Source: Chlamydiales bacterium (lineage in GTDB: Bacteria > Chlamydiota > Chlamydiia > Chlamydiales > JAJFMA01). Taken from it: a DNA stretch of 64,000 bases. Location: assembly GCA_030679955.1 (NCBI GenBank), contig JAUXSF010000035.1, positions 1 through 64,000 of the forward strand, read 5' to 3'. A model generated the notes under the pieces. The model was not told the origin of the DNA. It did no database searches and saw only the letters and a program-made list of their open reading frames with translations. The position numbers and the translations under genes were made by a program. Position 1 is the first letter of the stretch. Each line of letters opens with the position of its first letter. Positions 51,747 through 60,644 of this stretch are shown here, in pieces.

Positions 51747-51859
51747 AATTGAGAACTCCTTTTCAAAAATAAAATAAATAATTGATCGAACTGAAACAGT
51801 GACACAATGTCATTGAAACAATCGATTCACATAAAACTGTAAAAAACAAAAGGGTAAGT

Positions 51860-51955
51860 TTACCGCTGAGTAAGCCGTAGAAGTGGCTTGCGGAGGAGGA
51901 GAGTAGAACGAGATGGGCTAGTGCTTATGCTTGGTTTGCAGCACATGGTGTACAT
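51860..51955 (-). CDS. Small ORF, 31 aa, Leu/Arg-rich C-terminus
   Basis: ATG 51955 with AAGGAG 10 bases upstream. Starts MYTMCCKPSISTSPS and ends STLLLRKPLLRLTQR. Its tail and the following T-tract with ACAGTTTT repeat those of 51636-51746. First of the two tiny ORFs in the leader region of the CCCQIR/permease/hydantoinase cluster. Apart from these ORFs and a family-B repeat, the 680-base gap from 51463 to 52140 holds nothing I recognise. Confidence 0.45.
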   Translation of the reverse strand: MYTMCCKPSISTSPSRSTLLLRKPLLRLTQR

Positions 51956-52049
51956 GATATTTAGGCTCCTTGTTATATGGACAATAGCGTCCAGTTATGT
52001 CTATTCTATCGAAGGCTAAAATATCTGTCAATGAAAAGCCCTTGCAGGG

Positions 52050-52135
52050 TGGACTAAAGGACCTAAAGGACGAAAAGGACCAAAAAGAACAAGAAGCCTT
52101 TTTAGGTCGTTTACGTCCTTTAGGTCCTTTAACGT
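52050..52135. repeat. Family-B inverted repeat
   Basis: GGACTAAAGGACCTAAAGGACG at the left (arm under 20 bases each) and CGTCCTTTAGGTCCTTTAACG at the right. Near-perfect complement around an AAGAACAAGAAG loop, directly after the yqgE stop. The best-folded family-B copy. Confidence 0.75.
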
Positions 52136-52140
52136 TGTCA

Positions 52141-52710
52141 TCAGTTGAGGGTGAGGTCATCAGGGATAAGTGACAGCGAGGCATACCTACCGCCCATGCG
52201 GCGCAGAAGGCCTTGCCAGAGGTGGTCAGGGTCATTAGTGAAGATGGCATCAGGCTTAGCTTGTTGAAGCAGCCATGAACCATCGAGAAACTCGCGCTCG
52301 AGTTGTCCTGCGCCCCATCCGGCATAGCCAAAGCATAGTAGGACTTCGGGACCTTCGGCATCGGTGACGACTTCTTGCAAGAACTGCAAATCGCCGCCGA
52401 GGAAGACTCCATCGCAGAGTTGTAGCATCTGCTGAGTGGCATCCTCATAGTTATGTAGGAGCATCATCTGGTTAGTTTGCACAGGGCCACCGGCGCGCAG
52501 ACCGACACGTGGGTTGGCTAGTTGGTTGACGTTGATGACCTCTTCAGGTAGTTCAACATCGAGCGGCTTATTGATAATAAGGCCGAAGGTGCCGCTGGGA
52601 TTGTGTTCGCATACGACCACGACGGCGCGAAAGAAGATGCCCGAATCTATCTCTGGCGTGGCTAGAAGCAGGGTTCCTTTCTCGATATTCGAATAAGGCG
52701 CAGAGGCCAT
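52141..52710 (-). CDS. YqgE/AlgH family protein (UPF0301)
   Basis: 189 residues. Signatures: [20 protein letters not shown] at the start, [48 protein letters not shown] (family hallmark GYAGWxxGQLExE). Function in bacteria is not settled; linked in some species to alginate or transcription control. In Chlamydia the orthologue lies next to hemL as I recall, and hemL is 10 kb away here. 9 bases downstream of mlaD. Confidence 0.92.
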   Translation of the reverse strand: MASAPYSNIEKGTLLLATPEIDSGIFFRAVVVVCEHNPSGTFGLIINKPLDVELPEEVINVNQLANPRVGLRAGGPVQTNQMMLLHNYEDATQQMLQLCDGVFLGGDLQFLQEVVTDAEGPEVLLCFGYAGWGAGQLEREFLDGSWLLQQAKPDAIFTNDPDHLWQGLLRRMGGRYASLSLIPDDLTLN

Positions 52711-52719
52711 AACATATTC

Positions 52720-53931
52720 CTAGTGGCAACAGGAGTTTTCGTGGAGGTCTACTAATTGCTCATTATACATTTTAATGTTTTCTCCCAAACTCTCAATACG
52801 TCTAAGGAGATCCGCGAACAACCTTACATAGTCGCAGTCAGAGAGAAAGTCCTCAGGGCAGCACAGGCTAGAGGTTTCATCCATTACAATAGATACACGG
52901 CTTAGTGAGGTTGAAATATTGTCGATTTCATCCTCAAAGAAGTTGCGGAACTCTTGAGGGCAGCGCAGCTTCATAAGTAGGTTCATACGACGAGCTCTAA
53001 GGCGTTGCCAGCTGGGATCATTGTGGAAGAGGATACCATAATGGTTAACATCATCGGCAATTGTTTGAACCTTACTCATTAAGGCATTAGCATTCAGATA
53101 GATGTCGTCTCTAACGAATAGCCTACCTAAAGTTCCTTCACCAGAGGCTGTTTTGGTGGTTAGGATTTTCACATCCGCTGAGGAGACGGCGAAGTTAGAT
53201 GTTGCGGTCGCAGCATTTTGGAAGGTTTCGTCGACATTATCCCATGTATCCGATACACGATCGACCAGAGTGTTGGCTTTGTCGGAGAAAGCGCGGAAGT
53301 TAGTTAGCATGTCCGACCAGTCGTCGGGCGAATTTAAAGCAGTGGTAATATCGCTCAGATTTTCCGCTGTTTTGCCGATATATTCCCAAACGTTATGTTG
53401 CTTAACATCCTCTAGCATATCCATGAGGGCATCGAAGGTTTCTTCTGCGCGTTCAGCAAAGTTGTTAAATTCGGCGAAAGTCTCTTCGAGCGAGCCAACT
53501 TCTGTGGCGTAAAGGATGTCATTAGGGCCTACACGACGCAGGCGGATACCTTTCTTGGGTTTTCGTGGCGTGATTGCGACAGAGCGTTCGCCTAAAAGGC
53601 CGCTGGTTCTGAGGGCTACCTCGTCACTATTATAAACATGCACACTGCTGTCGACAGCCAAGAGCAGTTCGTAAGGGTAGACGTAGTCGCCGAAGTACTT
53701 TTCAGCGCGTGGCGCTTCGACTTCCATAATCTTGATGACTTGTCCGACAGGCTTGCCCGCAAAGGTAACGCGTGTGCCGACAGTAATTTTATCGATATTG
53801 GAGAAGCGAACCTTCATCAACTGACCTTCATCGCTGGTCTGTGGATGCAGGAACATTAGGGTGAAGCCTAATATTGCCAACGCTGAGATCACAAATAAGC
53901 CGATCAATGCATTCTTAATCTGGTCGGACAT
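52720..53931 (-). CDS. MlaD-like MCE-domain lipid-binding protein
   Basis: 403 residues. N-terminal signal anchor (ALIGLFVISALAILGFTLMF, residues about 8-28), MCE domain (about 35-115; VRFSNIDKITVGTRVTFAGK, ALRTSGLLGERSVAITP), then a long helical, coiled-coil region to about residue 320 and a C-terminal Cys-rich tail (SSLCCPEDFLSDC...ENSCCH). Substrate-binding subunit of a phospholipid ABC transporter between inner and outer membrane. Longer than E. coli MlaD (183). In an operon with mlaF and mlaE; starts inside the end of mlaF. Confidence 0.88.
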   Translation of the reverse strand: MSDQIKNALIGLFVISALAILGFTLMFLHPQTSDEGQLMKVRFSNIDKITVGTRVTFAGKPVGQVIKIMEVEAPRAEKYFGDYVYPYELLLAVDSSVHVYNSDEVALRTSGLLGERSVAITPRKPKKGIRLRRVGPNDILYATEVGSLEETFAEFNNFAERAEETFDALMDMLEDVKQHNVWEYIGKTAENLSDITTALNSPDDWSDMLTNFRAFSDKANTLVDRVSDTWDNVDETFQNAATATSNFAVSSADVKILTTKTASGEGTLGRLFVRDDIYLNANALMSKVQTIADDVNHYGILFHNDPSWQRLRARRMNLLMKLRCPQEFRNFFEDEIDNISTSLSRVSIVMDETSSLCCPEDFLSDCDYVRLFADLLRRIESLGENIKMYNEQLVDLHENSCCH

Positions 53932-54709
53932 TCTTTCTCCTATGCGAAAGTTGATCGGGCAGTAAGGTATTATTTAAAAAGGCTTGTACGCGTGAGTCAT
54001 CGGTGTTGAAGAATTCATCCTTGTCGGCAACCTGGATGATCTGACCTTCATGGTGGTAAGCGATGCGGTCACCCACTTCTAATGCTGAGCGAAGGTCGTG
54101 CGTCACGACAATACTGGTGGCCTTTAGCTCTTCTTGTGTATTGCGTATGAGCTCATTAATCGACATAGCAGTAACGGGATCAAGACCAGCGGTTGGTTCG
54201 TCATAGAGAATAACGGTCGGACGATAGACGATCAGCCTTGCTAGGGCGACACGTCGACGCATGCCCCCCGATAGATCTGAGACCATTTTATGTTCTGTGT
54301 CTTCTAAGCCGACTAGTTTTAGTGCGTCATGGACGCGGTCCTTTATTTCATCGGGCTTTAGCCAACGCTGTTCGACCAGGTCTTCGTGTTGTGTTAGGAA
54401 GAATGCTGTATTTTCACCGACGGAAAGAGAGTCAAATAATGCAGCTCCCTGAAATAACATGGCAACGTGCTTCACTTTTTTAAAGCGTTCTCGTTGCGTC
54501 ATTTTGCTAAGGTGGAGTCCATCGACTTCTATCTCACCCTTCTCAGGCTGTTCAAGGCCCATAATGCAGCGAAGGGTGACACTCTTGCCGGCACCTGAAC
54601 GTCCTAAGATGACCATGGTTTGGCCACGTTCGACATCGAGGCTAAGGCCTTTTAGCACTTGTTGCTTGCCGTAGGCTTTCCACAGGTCTTTAACTTTGAT
54701 CATGCTCAT
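53915..54709 (-). CDS. MlaF-like ABC transporter ATPase
   Basis: 264 residues. Walker A GRSGAGKS, Q-loop MLFQGAALFDSL, signature LSGGMRRRVALAR, Walker B VILYDEPTAGLDP, H-loop VTHD. The LSGGM form and QGAALFDSLSV motif are those of Mkl/MlaF lipid transporters. ATG 54709 overlaps the mlaE stop by 4 bases (ATGA); the frame extends two codons further. Energises MlaE-MlaD lipid transport. Confidence 0.93.
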   Translation of the reverse strand: MSMIKVKDLWKAYGKQQVLKGLSLDVERGQTMVILGRSGAGKSVTLRCIMGLEQPEKGEIEVDGLHLSKMTQRERFKKVKHVAMLFQGAALFDSLSVGENTAFFLTQHEDLVEQRWLKPDEIKDRVHDALKLVGLEDTEHKMVSDLSGGMRRRVALARLIVYRPTVILYDEPTAGLDPVTAMSINELIRNTQEELKATSIVVTHDLRSALEVGDRIAYHHEGQIIQVADKDEFFNTDDSRVQAFLNNTLLPDQLSHRRKNVRPD

Positions 54710-55497
54710 ATCCATCCCCCCGAAATCTCATGTAGGTAGTCGTAGGAGGCATTAAGGCTAACGGTCAGCAAGAAGTTAAAGATGAGGATGACGCAATAAC
54801 AGATAACCACGCTTTTAGTTGTAGAGCGACCCACGCCGGCTGCTCCGCCACGTGTTGTGATACCTTTGTAGCACGATATGGTGGTGATGGCGATGCCAAA
54901 AACAAACGCTTTAACCGTTCCAATAAGCAGGTCGAAGTTGTGTATATGTTCGCGTACAGGCTCTAAATAGTCTGCAGAGGGTAATTTGTAGTAGTATACA
55001 GCGACAACATAGCCGCCATAGATACCCATGACGCAGCTAAAGAGTGTGAGGATTGGCATCATGGTCAATCCAGCGACAAAGCGCGGAGCAACGAGGTAGC
55101 GGATAGGGTTTACAGCCATAGAGCGCAGGGCATCGATTTGTTCAGTGACTGCCATAGTGCCGAGCTCAGCGCACATAGAGGCACCAACACGCCCTGTAAC
55201 CATAAAGGCAGCCATAACAGGGCCCATTTCCACCAACATAGCTTTGGTTACCATTAGGCCTGTAGCACCACGTACGCCAAAGTCGGATAGCTGAAACATA
55301 GCCTGAGCGGCTAAGACCATGCCTGTTGCCATTCCGGTAATAGCCACAACAGGAAGTGAGGTGACACCAAGAGTGTACATTTGGTTACGGATCAAATAAA
55401 ACGCTGGTGGACGACGCAGAGACACCCATACGACTTCGCCAATGAGCGAGGCATAAGCTCCCAAACCGGCCAAAAGTCCTACGATAACGTGCGTCAT
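54706..55497 (-). CDS. MlaE-like ABC transporter permease
   Basis: 263-residue inner-membrane permease with about five to six helices. MlaE signatures: TGMATGMVLAAQAMFQLSDF, MVTKAMLVEMGPVMAAFMVTGRVGASMCAELGTM (split here), EQIDALRSMAVNPIRYLVAPR and CYKGITTRGGAAGVGRSTT near the C-terminus. First gene of the mlaE-F-D set, so the transporter core is complete. MlaB and MlaC are not encoded here. Confidence 0.93.
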   Translation of the reverse strand: MTHVIVGLLAGLGAYASLIGEVVWVSLRRPPAFYLIRNQMYTLGVTSLPVVAITGMATGMVLAAQAMFQLSDFGVRGATGLMVTKAMLVEMGPVMAAFMVTGRVGASMCAELGTMAVTEQIDALRSMAVNPIRYLVAPRFVAGLTMMPILTLFSCVMGIYGGYVVAVYYYKLPSADYLEPVREHIHNFDLLIGTVKAFVFGIAITTISCYKGITTRGGAAGVGRSTTKSVVICYCVILIFNFLLTVSLNASYDYLHEISGGWI

Positions 55498-55535
55498 TAA
55501 AATCCTTTAAATTTCGGCATTGTAGATGGAGAAGA

Positions 55536-55616
55536 ATTTTAACGCAAAGACGCCAAGACACAAAGACGCAAAGAAGACTAATCTTTCTTAGCGCCTTCGC
55601 GCCTTTGCGTTAAAAT
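55536..55616. repeat. Family-A inverted repeat
   Basis: Starts ATTTTAACGCAAAGACGCC, ends GCGCCTTTGCGTTAAAAT; imperfect complement with a central AAGACTAATCTTTCTT palindrome. Fills the gap between tamB and mlaE. Confidence 0.8.
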
Positions 55617-55619
55617 AGA

Positions 55620-58600
55620 CTAGTAATCGTGTTTCCACATGAGACGTACGCCACCTGTGGCTTCGTCATCGACTTCTGCCTGGAATTTTACGTACTTGAT
55701 GAGGTTAGCCTCTAGGCTAACGCTATTAGAGTCGGATGTTAAGCCGCGATTGAGCGAGATAAAGCAATCGCGCGAGAGATATTTACCGATGTTAACAACC
55801 AGATCGCGGTTGTCGGGATCACTCGCGCCGGTGACATCTAGTCTATCAATGCCGAAGCGGCGCAGTCTGGCCATCATATCGGGTGTGGAGCTCTTACCGG
55901 TGGAAAGGTCTACAACCGCTTGTCCAGCCATATCATTCTCGAATGGCGTAATATCGTTTAGACCACGGTTAAAGATAATCCACGAAAGAATTTCACGTTG
56001 TGACATGTGCGGATTTGATCTCAAGGTTAGCATCGGGTCGCGCAGGGGACCCTTCAGAACAGCTTCGATGGTGTATTGGTCGATATCTTGACGTGCCACA
56101 ACGTATAGTGTTGTTTTCTTATCCAGGTCGCCACCAAATGTAATGGTGCCTTTATCAAGCACGAAGGACCTGCCATTTAGTCGGTAGTCGCCGCTAGCTA
56201 CGCGCAGCTGTCCGTTAAACTGAGGTGCCATCGAGGTGCCAGACACGGTAACATTGCCAAGCCATTCCGACCTTAGATCGTCGCTTCGCATAAAGGCCCT
56301 GCCAGGAATATCAATATTAACCTCGAACCGCATAGGACGTTCATTTCTGGCTTCAGGTAGCGCTGCAGTGGTCTTTGCTGGCGTATTCAAAAAGGTGATG
56401 TCCAATGACGCTGCGGGTGTTGGCATTTCTTTAGGCAGCGTAATAGTCATGGTGTTGGCGGAGAGGTTTCCGCTTAGGAGGATATCCTCAAACGTTCCTG
56501 TGAGGTAAAGTTCTCCAGATGCTACACCTTGAACATAGTCGCGACGAAGTAACAAAGCGCGGTCAATGTAGAAGGCGATGTTAAACGGGCACTTGTTTGC
56601 TAAATCGAGGTTGATGACTCCGGAGCCAGTAGCAACGCCTTGATAGCCATCCTCAGCTGTTAGGCTGGTTAAAGCTATTTGGTTGCCACGCCCTACAAAG
56701 TGCGCTTGTATGTTTTTGAAGACGCTTCCAGTGCTCAAGTCTTCAAATGTGCAATCGCTCAAATCTAGTGTGCCATCTACCAAAGGAGCTGCGTAGGTTC
56801 CACTGATATCAAGAGCTACATGGGCTTCACCCGTGACATTGATATCGGCAAAGAGTAGGTGGAGGAGCGGCGTGACCTCTCCCGATGCCGTGATGTGTGC
56901 AGTTAGTGAACGGTCAGGGATGGTAGTGACTTCTAGTGGCGAGAGGGTTACCTGCATAGGTAGTCGCGCCGTAACGGCCACGGGTTGGTCACCAATGCCT
57001 ATAATAGAGCCATCGATATCAAGGATCTTATCTTTCAATTGTCCTTTGGCTTGTGCATGCAAAGGGGGGATGTTAAGCAACCCTTCTTTAGCGACCAGAA
57101 TATCATCAAGAGAAAGGCTTAGGGTGCCTTCAGGATTATCGACCGTTCCCATCAGATGTAAGTCACCAGATACTGTGCCTTCCACCGGACTTTGTGGCAG
57201 TAGAAGGTGTACGAGGTCTAGCGGGATTTTGTTCGCTTGCAAAGATAGATCGGTATTACGCGACAACGTTCCACTGCCTGCAAGGGACCCCTGGCCAACT
57301 TTTAGGGATAGATCATTAATAGTTGTGCTATCGTCTGTCCAAGAAACGGATAAAGGTTTGGCTAGTAGCAATGTATGGTCATGTAAGCGACCAATAAAAT
57401 CGTCGACGGTGATCGTCGAGTCATACGGATTAGCGGTGCCGGTGGCTTTGACTAAGAACTTTCCATCCCATTTGCCATTCGCCATCAAACGATAGCGCCA
57501 AGGTGCATTGTTTGGGGGGATATGCGTTTCTAGCATGATGTCTTTAACTCGAGCTTTGTCGACACGCGTATCCTTAGCGGTAATTTTAACACTCCCCGAG
57601 GGGTTGCTAAAGAGGTCTTCTAGATGCGCAGTGAGCTCCATGCGTTCGCTATAAAGATTAGCAAAATCGAGGCGTGTCATTTCAGTGAGTACGTCAACAA
57701 TTTGCTCGCCGGCTTCTGGTTGCGAAGAGAAGTCCATGCTAACCCAACCGGTGCCATGAACCTCGCCGAACTCCTTTGGGATAAACCAAGCCAAGTCGCC
57801 AGTTTCTCCTTCCAGCCTTCCTTCTGCCTGAAAGGTTTCCAGAGAGATATCGAGGTTGCCTCTTAAAGCAGCGGTAGGGGATTGCCAATGGATGTCATGA
57901 ACCGCTAGCTTTGGACCAAAGTCCCACTCGATATCAAAGGTGGAATTAGTGACCACAGGTCCAATGTCGCAGCACAGGGCTAGAGAGCCATGCACATTAT
58001 CACCGGAGCAGCTACCCTCGCCTTGCAGGCGTACGTCGCCGAAAGGCTTGCCGTCGACGCTGAAACCGATTGTTTTGATGTCGATGTCGATCTTGGGATT
58101 GCTCCAGGAGCCTGTTACTGTTCCAGAACCCTCTACAGAGCCACCAAGAGGGTGAGGGCATAAGTTGCGAGTAGCTGCAATGTCATCGACCTCTACATAA
58201 AAGCGAGCGTTAGTTAAATCCAATGCGGAGGTTAAACTTACATCGCCTGCTAATCGAAGTGATGTGTTCTCTCTTTTGCTTTCGATCAGCATGTCTGAAA
58301 AGGCTAGAGCTTTGTCGGGTTGCCAGTCATAACACCCAGCAATGCGTGCCGTGTCGCCGAGTATTCCTGTAGGGCGAATGTCATCGGTCTCGGAATCTGC
58401 AACAAGTAAGGTGAACTGACCATTTGAGTGGCATGAATGCACGAGTTCATCAATGGATAGGTCAAACAGAGACTTGCCTAAAGTAGTGGTGGAATATGCT
58501 GTGAATTCCACAGAATAGCCCTCGAGGGCATTCAAAAGGTGATGCAGGATTCCATTGGCATCCTCAGCAGCTCGTGTGTCGATGTGTAAAGCGTTGGAGT

Positions 58601-59213
58601 CTTGGTAAGCTGTCAGGAGTATATATGTGGGGTCACTTTGCAAACTGCTATCTTCCACCACAAGGTCTATAACACCTGTTTGGTAGAGAGTACTGGCTTG
58701 CAGTTCCCCAACGATGTTCAGAGATAAGTCAGATTGATCCGGAACGTTTAAGTTTGACACTTCAAACCGTTCGATACGCATGCCAAAAGGCAACATGGGC
58801 ATCGAGGTAGCAGGAATGGGCGATGCTGCAGGCGCTTCATCAGTGTTGTCTAACACCTGTACATCACGCATGGTGATGGATGGAAATACAATCTGTCCGA
58901 GCATCAGCTGGTGTGGAGCAAACGTCAGCGAAATACGGTCAGCAGTAATGGTGGCGGAACCTGGACGTGTCATTTCTACTTGGCGTAAGCGCAACGAAAA
59001 TGGCGATAATCTGTCCATCTTTTTTGCGTTGAAGCGCCAACCGGAGTTTTGCTCGATCTGCCTTTTAGCATACTTGAGGATAACCTCATTGACTGGCCCG
59101 ATGTTCAACAGGCCATAGCCAATGGCTGCTAGTAATGCCAAAGCCAATACTAGGGCTGCTAGGGTTCTAAGGAAGTAGCGTATGAGCTTTCGAGCCAATG
59201 GGGATCCTTTCAT
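55620..59213 (-). CDS. tamB: TamB-like translocation/lipid-transport protein (DUF490)
   Basis: 1197 residues. N-terminal signal anchor (YFLRTLAALVLALALLAAIG, about residues 14-36), then a very long repetitive beta-strand region typical of AsmA/TamB bridge proteins, and the C-terminal TamB domain (IPGRAFMRSDDLRSEWLGNV; GDYRLNGRSFVLDKGTITFG; MSQREILSWIIFNRG; GGVRLMWKHDY). TamB spans the periplasm from the inner membrane to the TamA barrel and is thought to move phospholipids. Ends next to family-A repeat; the TamA-type gene lies 1.4 kb upstream on the same strand with one unknown gene between. Confidence 0.93.
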   Translation of the reverse strand: MKGSPLARKLIRYFLRTLAALVLALALLAAIGYGLLNIGPVNEVILKYAKRQIEQNSGWRFNAKKMDRLSPFSLRLRQVEMTRPGSATITADRISLTFAPHQLMLGQIVFPSITMRDVQVLDNTDEAPAASPIPATSMPMLPFGMRIERFEVSNLNVPDQSDLSLNIVGELQASTLYQTGVIDLVVEDSSLQSDPTYILLTAYQDSNALHIDTRAAEDANGILHHLLNALEGYSVEFTAYSTTTLGKSLFDLSIDELVHSCHSNGQFTLLVADSETDDIRPTGILGDTARIAGCYDWQPDKALAFSDMLIESKRENTSLRLAGDVSLTSALDLTNARFYVEVDDIAATRNLCPHPLGGSVEGSGTVTGSWSNPKIDIDIKTIGFSVDGKPFGDVRLQGEGSCSGDNVHGSLALCCDIGPVVTNSTFDIEWDFGPKLAVHDIHWQSPTAALRGNLDISLETFQAEGRLEGETGDLAWFIPKEFGEVHGTGWVSMDFSSQPEAGEQIVDVLTEMTRLDFANLYSERMELTAHLEDLFSNPSGSVKITAKDTRVDKARVKDIMLETHIPPNNAPWRYRLMANGKWDGKFLVKATGTANPYDSTITVDDFIGRLHDHTLLLAKPLSVSWTDDSTTINDLSLKVGQGSLAGSGTLSRNTDLSLQANKIPLDLVHLLLPQSPVEGTVSGDLHLMGTVDNPEGTLSLSLDDILVAKEGLLNIPPLHAQAKGQLKDKILDIDGSIIGIGDQPVAVTARLPMQVTLSPLEVTTIPDRSLTAHITASGEVTPLLHLLFADINVTGEAHVALDISGTYAAPLVDGTLDLSDCTFEDLSTGSVFKNIQAHFVGRGNQIALTSLTAEDGYQGVATGSGVINLDLANKCPFNIAFYIDRALLLRRDYVQGVASGELYLTGTFEDILLSGNLSANTMTITLPKEMPTPAASLDITFLNTPAKTTAALPEARNERPMRFEVNIDIPGRAFMRSDDLRSEWLGNVTVSGTSMAPQFNGQLRVASGDYRLNGRSFVLDKGTITFGGDLDKKTTLYVVARQDIDQYTIEAVLKGPLRDPMLTLRSNPHMSQREILSWIIFNRGLNDITPFENDMAGQAVVDLSTGKSSTPDMMARLRRFGIDRLDVTGASDPDNRDLVVNIGKYLSRDCFISLNRGLTSDSNSVSLEANLIKYVKFQAEVDDEATGGVRLMWKHDY

Positions 59214-59308
59214 TACAAGTCGCGAGTATAAGGAAAAAGGCTTTATATGGACATAACAGGATAAGCAGGATCGCTGCGCAGCAAGGTTTTTGTAGGATAT
59301 TTGCGGGC

Positions 59309-59345
59309 AAAAAAAAGCCTAGCCACAATGTGGCTAGGCTTTTTC
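59309..59345 (-). terminator. Intrinsic terminator of 59361-60365
   Basis: On the minus strand AAGCCTAGCCACA, 3-base loop, TGTGGCTAGGCTT, followed by seven T: a canonical terminator 15 bases after the stop. The plus-strand side also has TTTTTC, so it may work both ways. Confidence 0.85.
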
Positions 59346-59360
59346 TTGAAACAAGAAAGC

Positions 59361-60365
59361 TTATGCTACATGAGCTACTCGTGCTGCGGCTAAACCAGCA
59401 ACACCAACAGTTGTCAGATCGCTGATATAACCCATATGTCTTGCACCTAAAGTAGCTGCGACAGCTACAGCAGGAATAGCAATACGGCTGAAAGTGGCTT
59501 TTATTGCTTCGGGGAACGTCTTAGTGCGGGTATTATATACATAAGGGTTGTTCTGGGCATCATAATCTTGGTTTTGATCTCGTAGCCTTCTCGTTGTTTT
59601 TTTACAGTCTGCTATCAAACCCAAATTCCAGTTTAATCTACCCTTAGCAACCCAAAGACCAGCTGCTGCTGCTGTAAGTGCAAGACCAGAGCCCACGTTG
59701 AATCCAGCGCCTTCAGCCACGATTTCAGCGCCTGATTGTGCAACAGGAGCCGCATAATTTGGAAGAATGCCTGTAGGATCGAAGGACAGCAACCATGTGA
59801 TGAATCCAGGGTTAACAGGTGGTGGTGGAACTTCACCGTATCCGAGCAGGTTGTAAACTGGCTCTAGGTAGCCGAGTTTATGAGCAGCTGTACCAGCAGC
59901 ACCAGCAACAGCAGCACCACCAGCAATTTTCGCAGCTAGAAAAGCATGAGGAATGTTGCGAACTTTCTCAAGGCCTTCTTTAGCAAATGTGATGGCTTTT
60001 TCTTTCCAGTTAGCTGTAACAACTTGCTCTTCCCATTTTGCTGTGATTTGCAACATGTTAGCTGTAGCGACTGTAATTTTAGGAACTAGAAGACCTGGCA
60101 AAGCTAATGGAGCTTGAAGAACGTGAGTTACCGCACGTGTACCATGCCAAAAGGATGTGCCAATGTTGCCAGTCAATAGGCTGTAAGGAGCCATGAAAAC
60201 TGCATGCTTAACTGTATCAACTAAAGAAGCAACTATAACGAGAGCGTTTTCGCCCACTGCCATTATATAGTTACCAAATCCACCTTCTGTACCACGCTTA
60301 TCAATACTGCGGACTAGCTCTGCGGTCCATGAATTGTCTAAGCCTACGTTATTGCTTACTGTCAT
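59361..60365 (-). CDS. Hypothetical Ala-rich membrane-associated protein, 334 aa
   Basis: No family recognised. A strong RBS (GAGAGGAG, 7 bases) and its own terminator suggest high, independent expression. Several hydrophobic segments: VGENALVIVASLVDTVKHAV, PLALPGLLVPKITVATANML, LAAKIAGGAAVAGAAGTAAH, GSGLALTAAAAGLWVAKG and IAIPAVAVAATLGARHMGYI, with polar loops and a Pro stretch (VPPPPVNPGF). Paired hydrophobic segments without a cleavable signal are a feature of chlamydial inclusion-membrane-type proteins, so that is one candidate role; a generic envelope protein is another. It separates tamB and the tamA-like gene. The 279 bases upstream (60366-60644) show nothing beyond AT-rich sequence. 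Confidence 0.7.
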   Translation of the reverse strand: MTVSNNVGLDNSWTAELVRSIDKRGTEGGFGNYIMAVGENALVIVASLVDTVKHAVFMAPYSLLTGNIGTSFWHGTRAVTHVLQAPLALPGLLVPKITVATANMLQITAKWEEQVVTANWKEKAITFAKEGLEKVRNIPHAFLAAKIAGGAAVAGAAGTAAHKLGYLEPVYNLLGYGEVPPPPVNPGFITWLLSFDPTGILPNYAAPVAQSGAEIVAEGAGFNVGSGLALTAAAAGLWVAKGRLNWNLGLIADCKKTTRRLRDQNQDYDAQNNPYVYNTRTKTFPEAIKATFSRIAIPAVAVAATLGARHMGYISDLTTVGVAGLAAARVAHVA

Positions 60366-60644
60366 TTTGTACTCCTCTCAAAGTTAACACGATTTTGATG
60401 CGATCATCATACAATTTTAATGTAAAGATACAGTTAAGACCTCTGAAAATGGCAGGGCCGAGGCAGAAGGCTTTCAAAAGATAACCATAGAAAAATCTCT
60501 TAATACTATGCCTAAGCATTCCAAGTAATGTTTTGAGGGGGTTAGGTCTACAAAACTAATTTTTAATTATCACTTACTAATCTTGCGTATCTTGCCGCGC
60601 CGCAACCCTGCCTGTCTTTCAAATCCACATCATTGGGGCTAATT

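Noticed and set aside
51918-52448. 176-aa Ser-rich ORF on the minus strand
   Set aside because: Largely a frame-shifted shadow of yqgE extending through a family-B repeat.
56833-57495. 220-aa plus-strand ORF inside tamB
   Set aside because: Antisense shadow. tamB on the other strand is continuous and has clear domain signatures.
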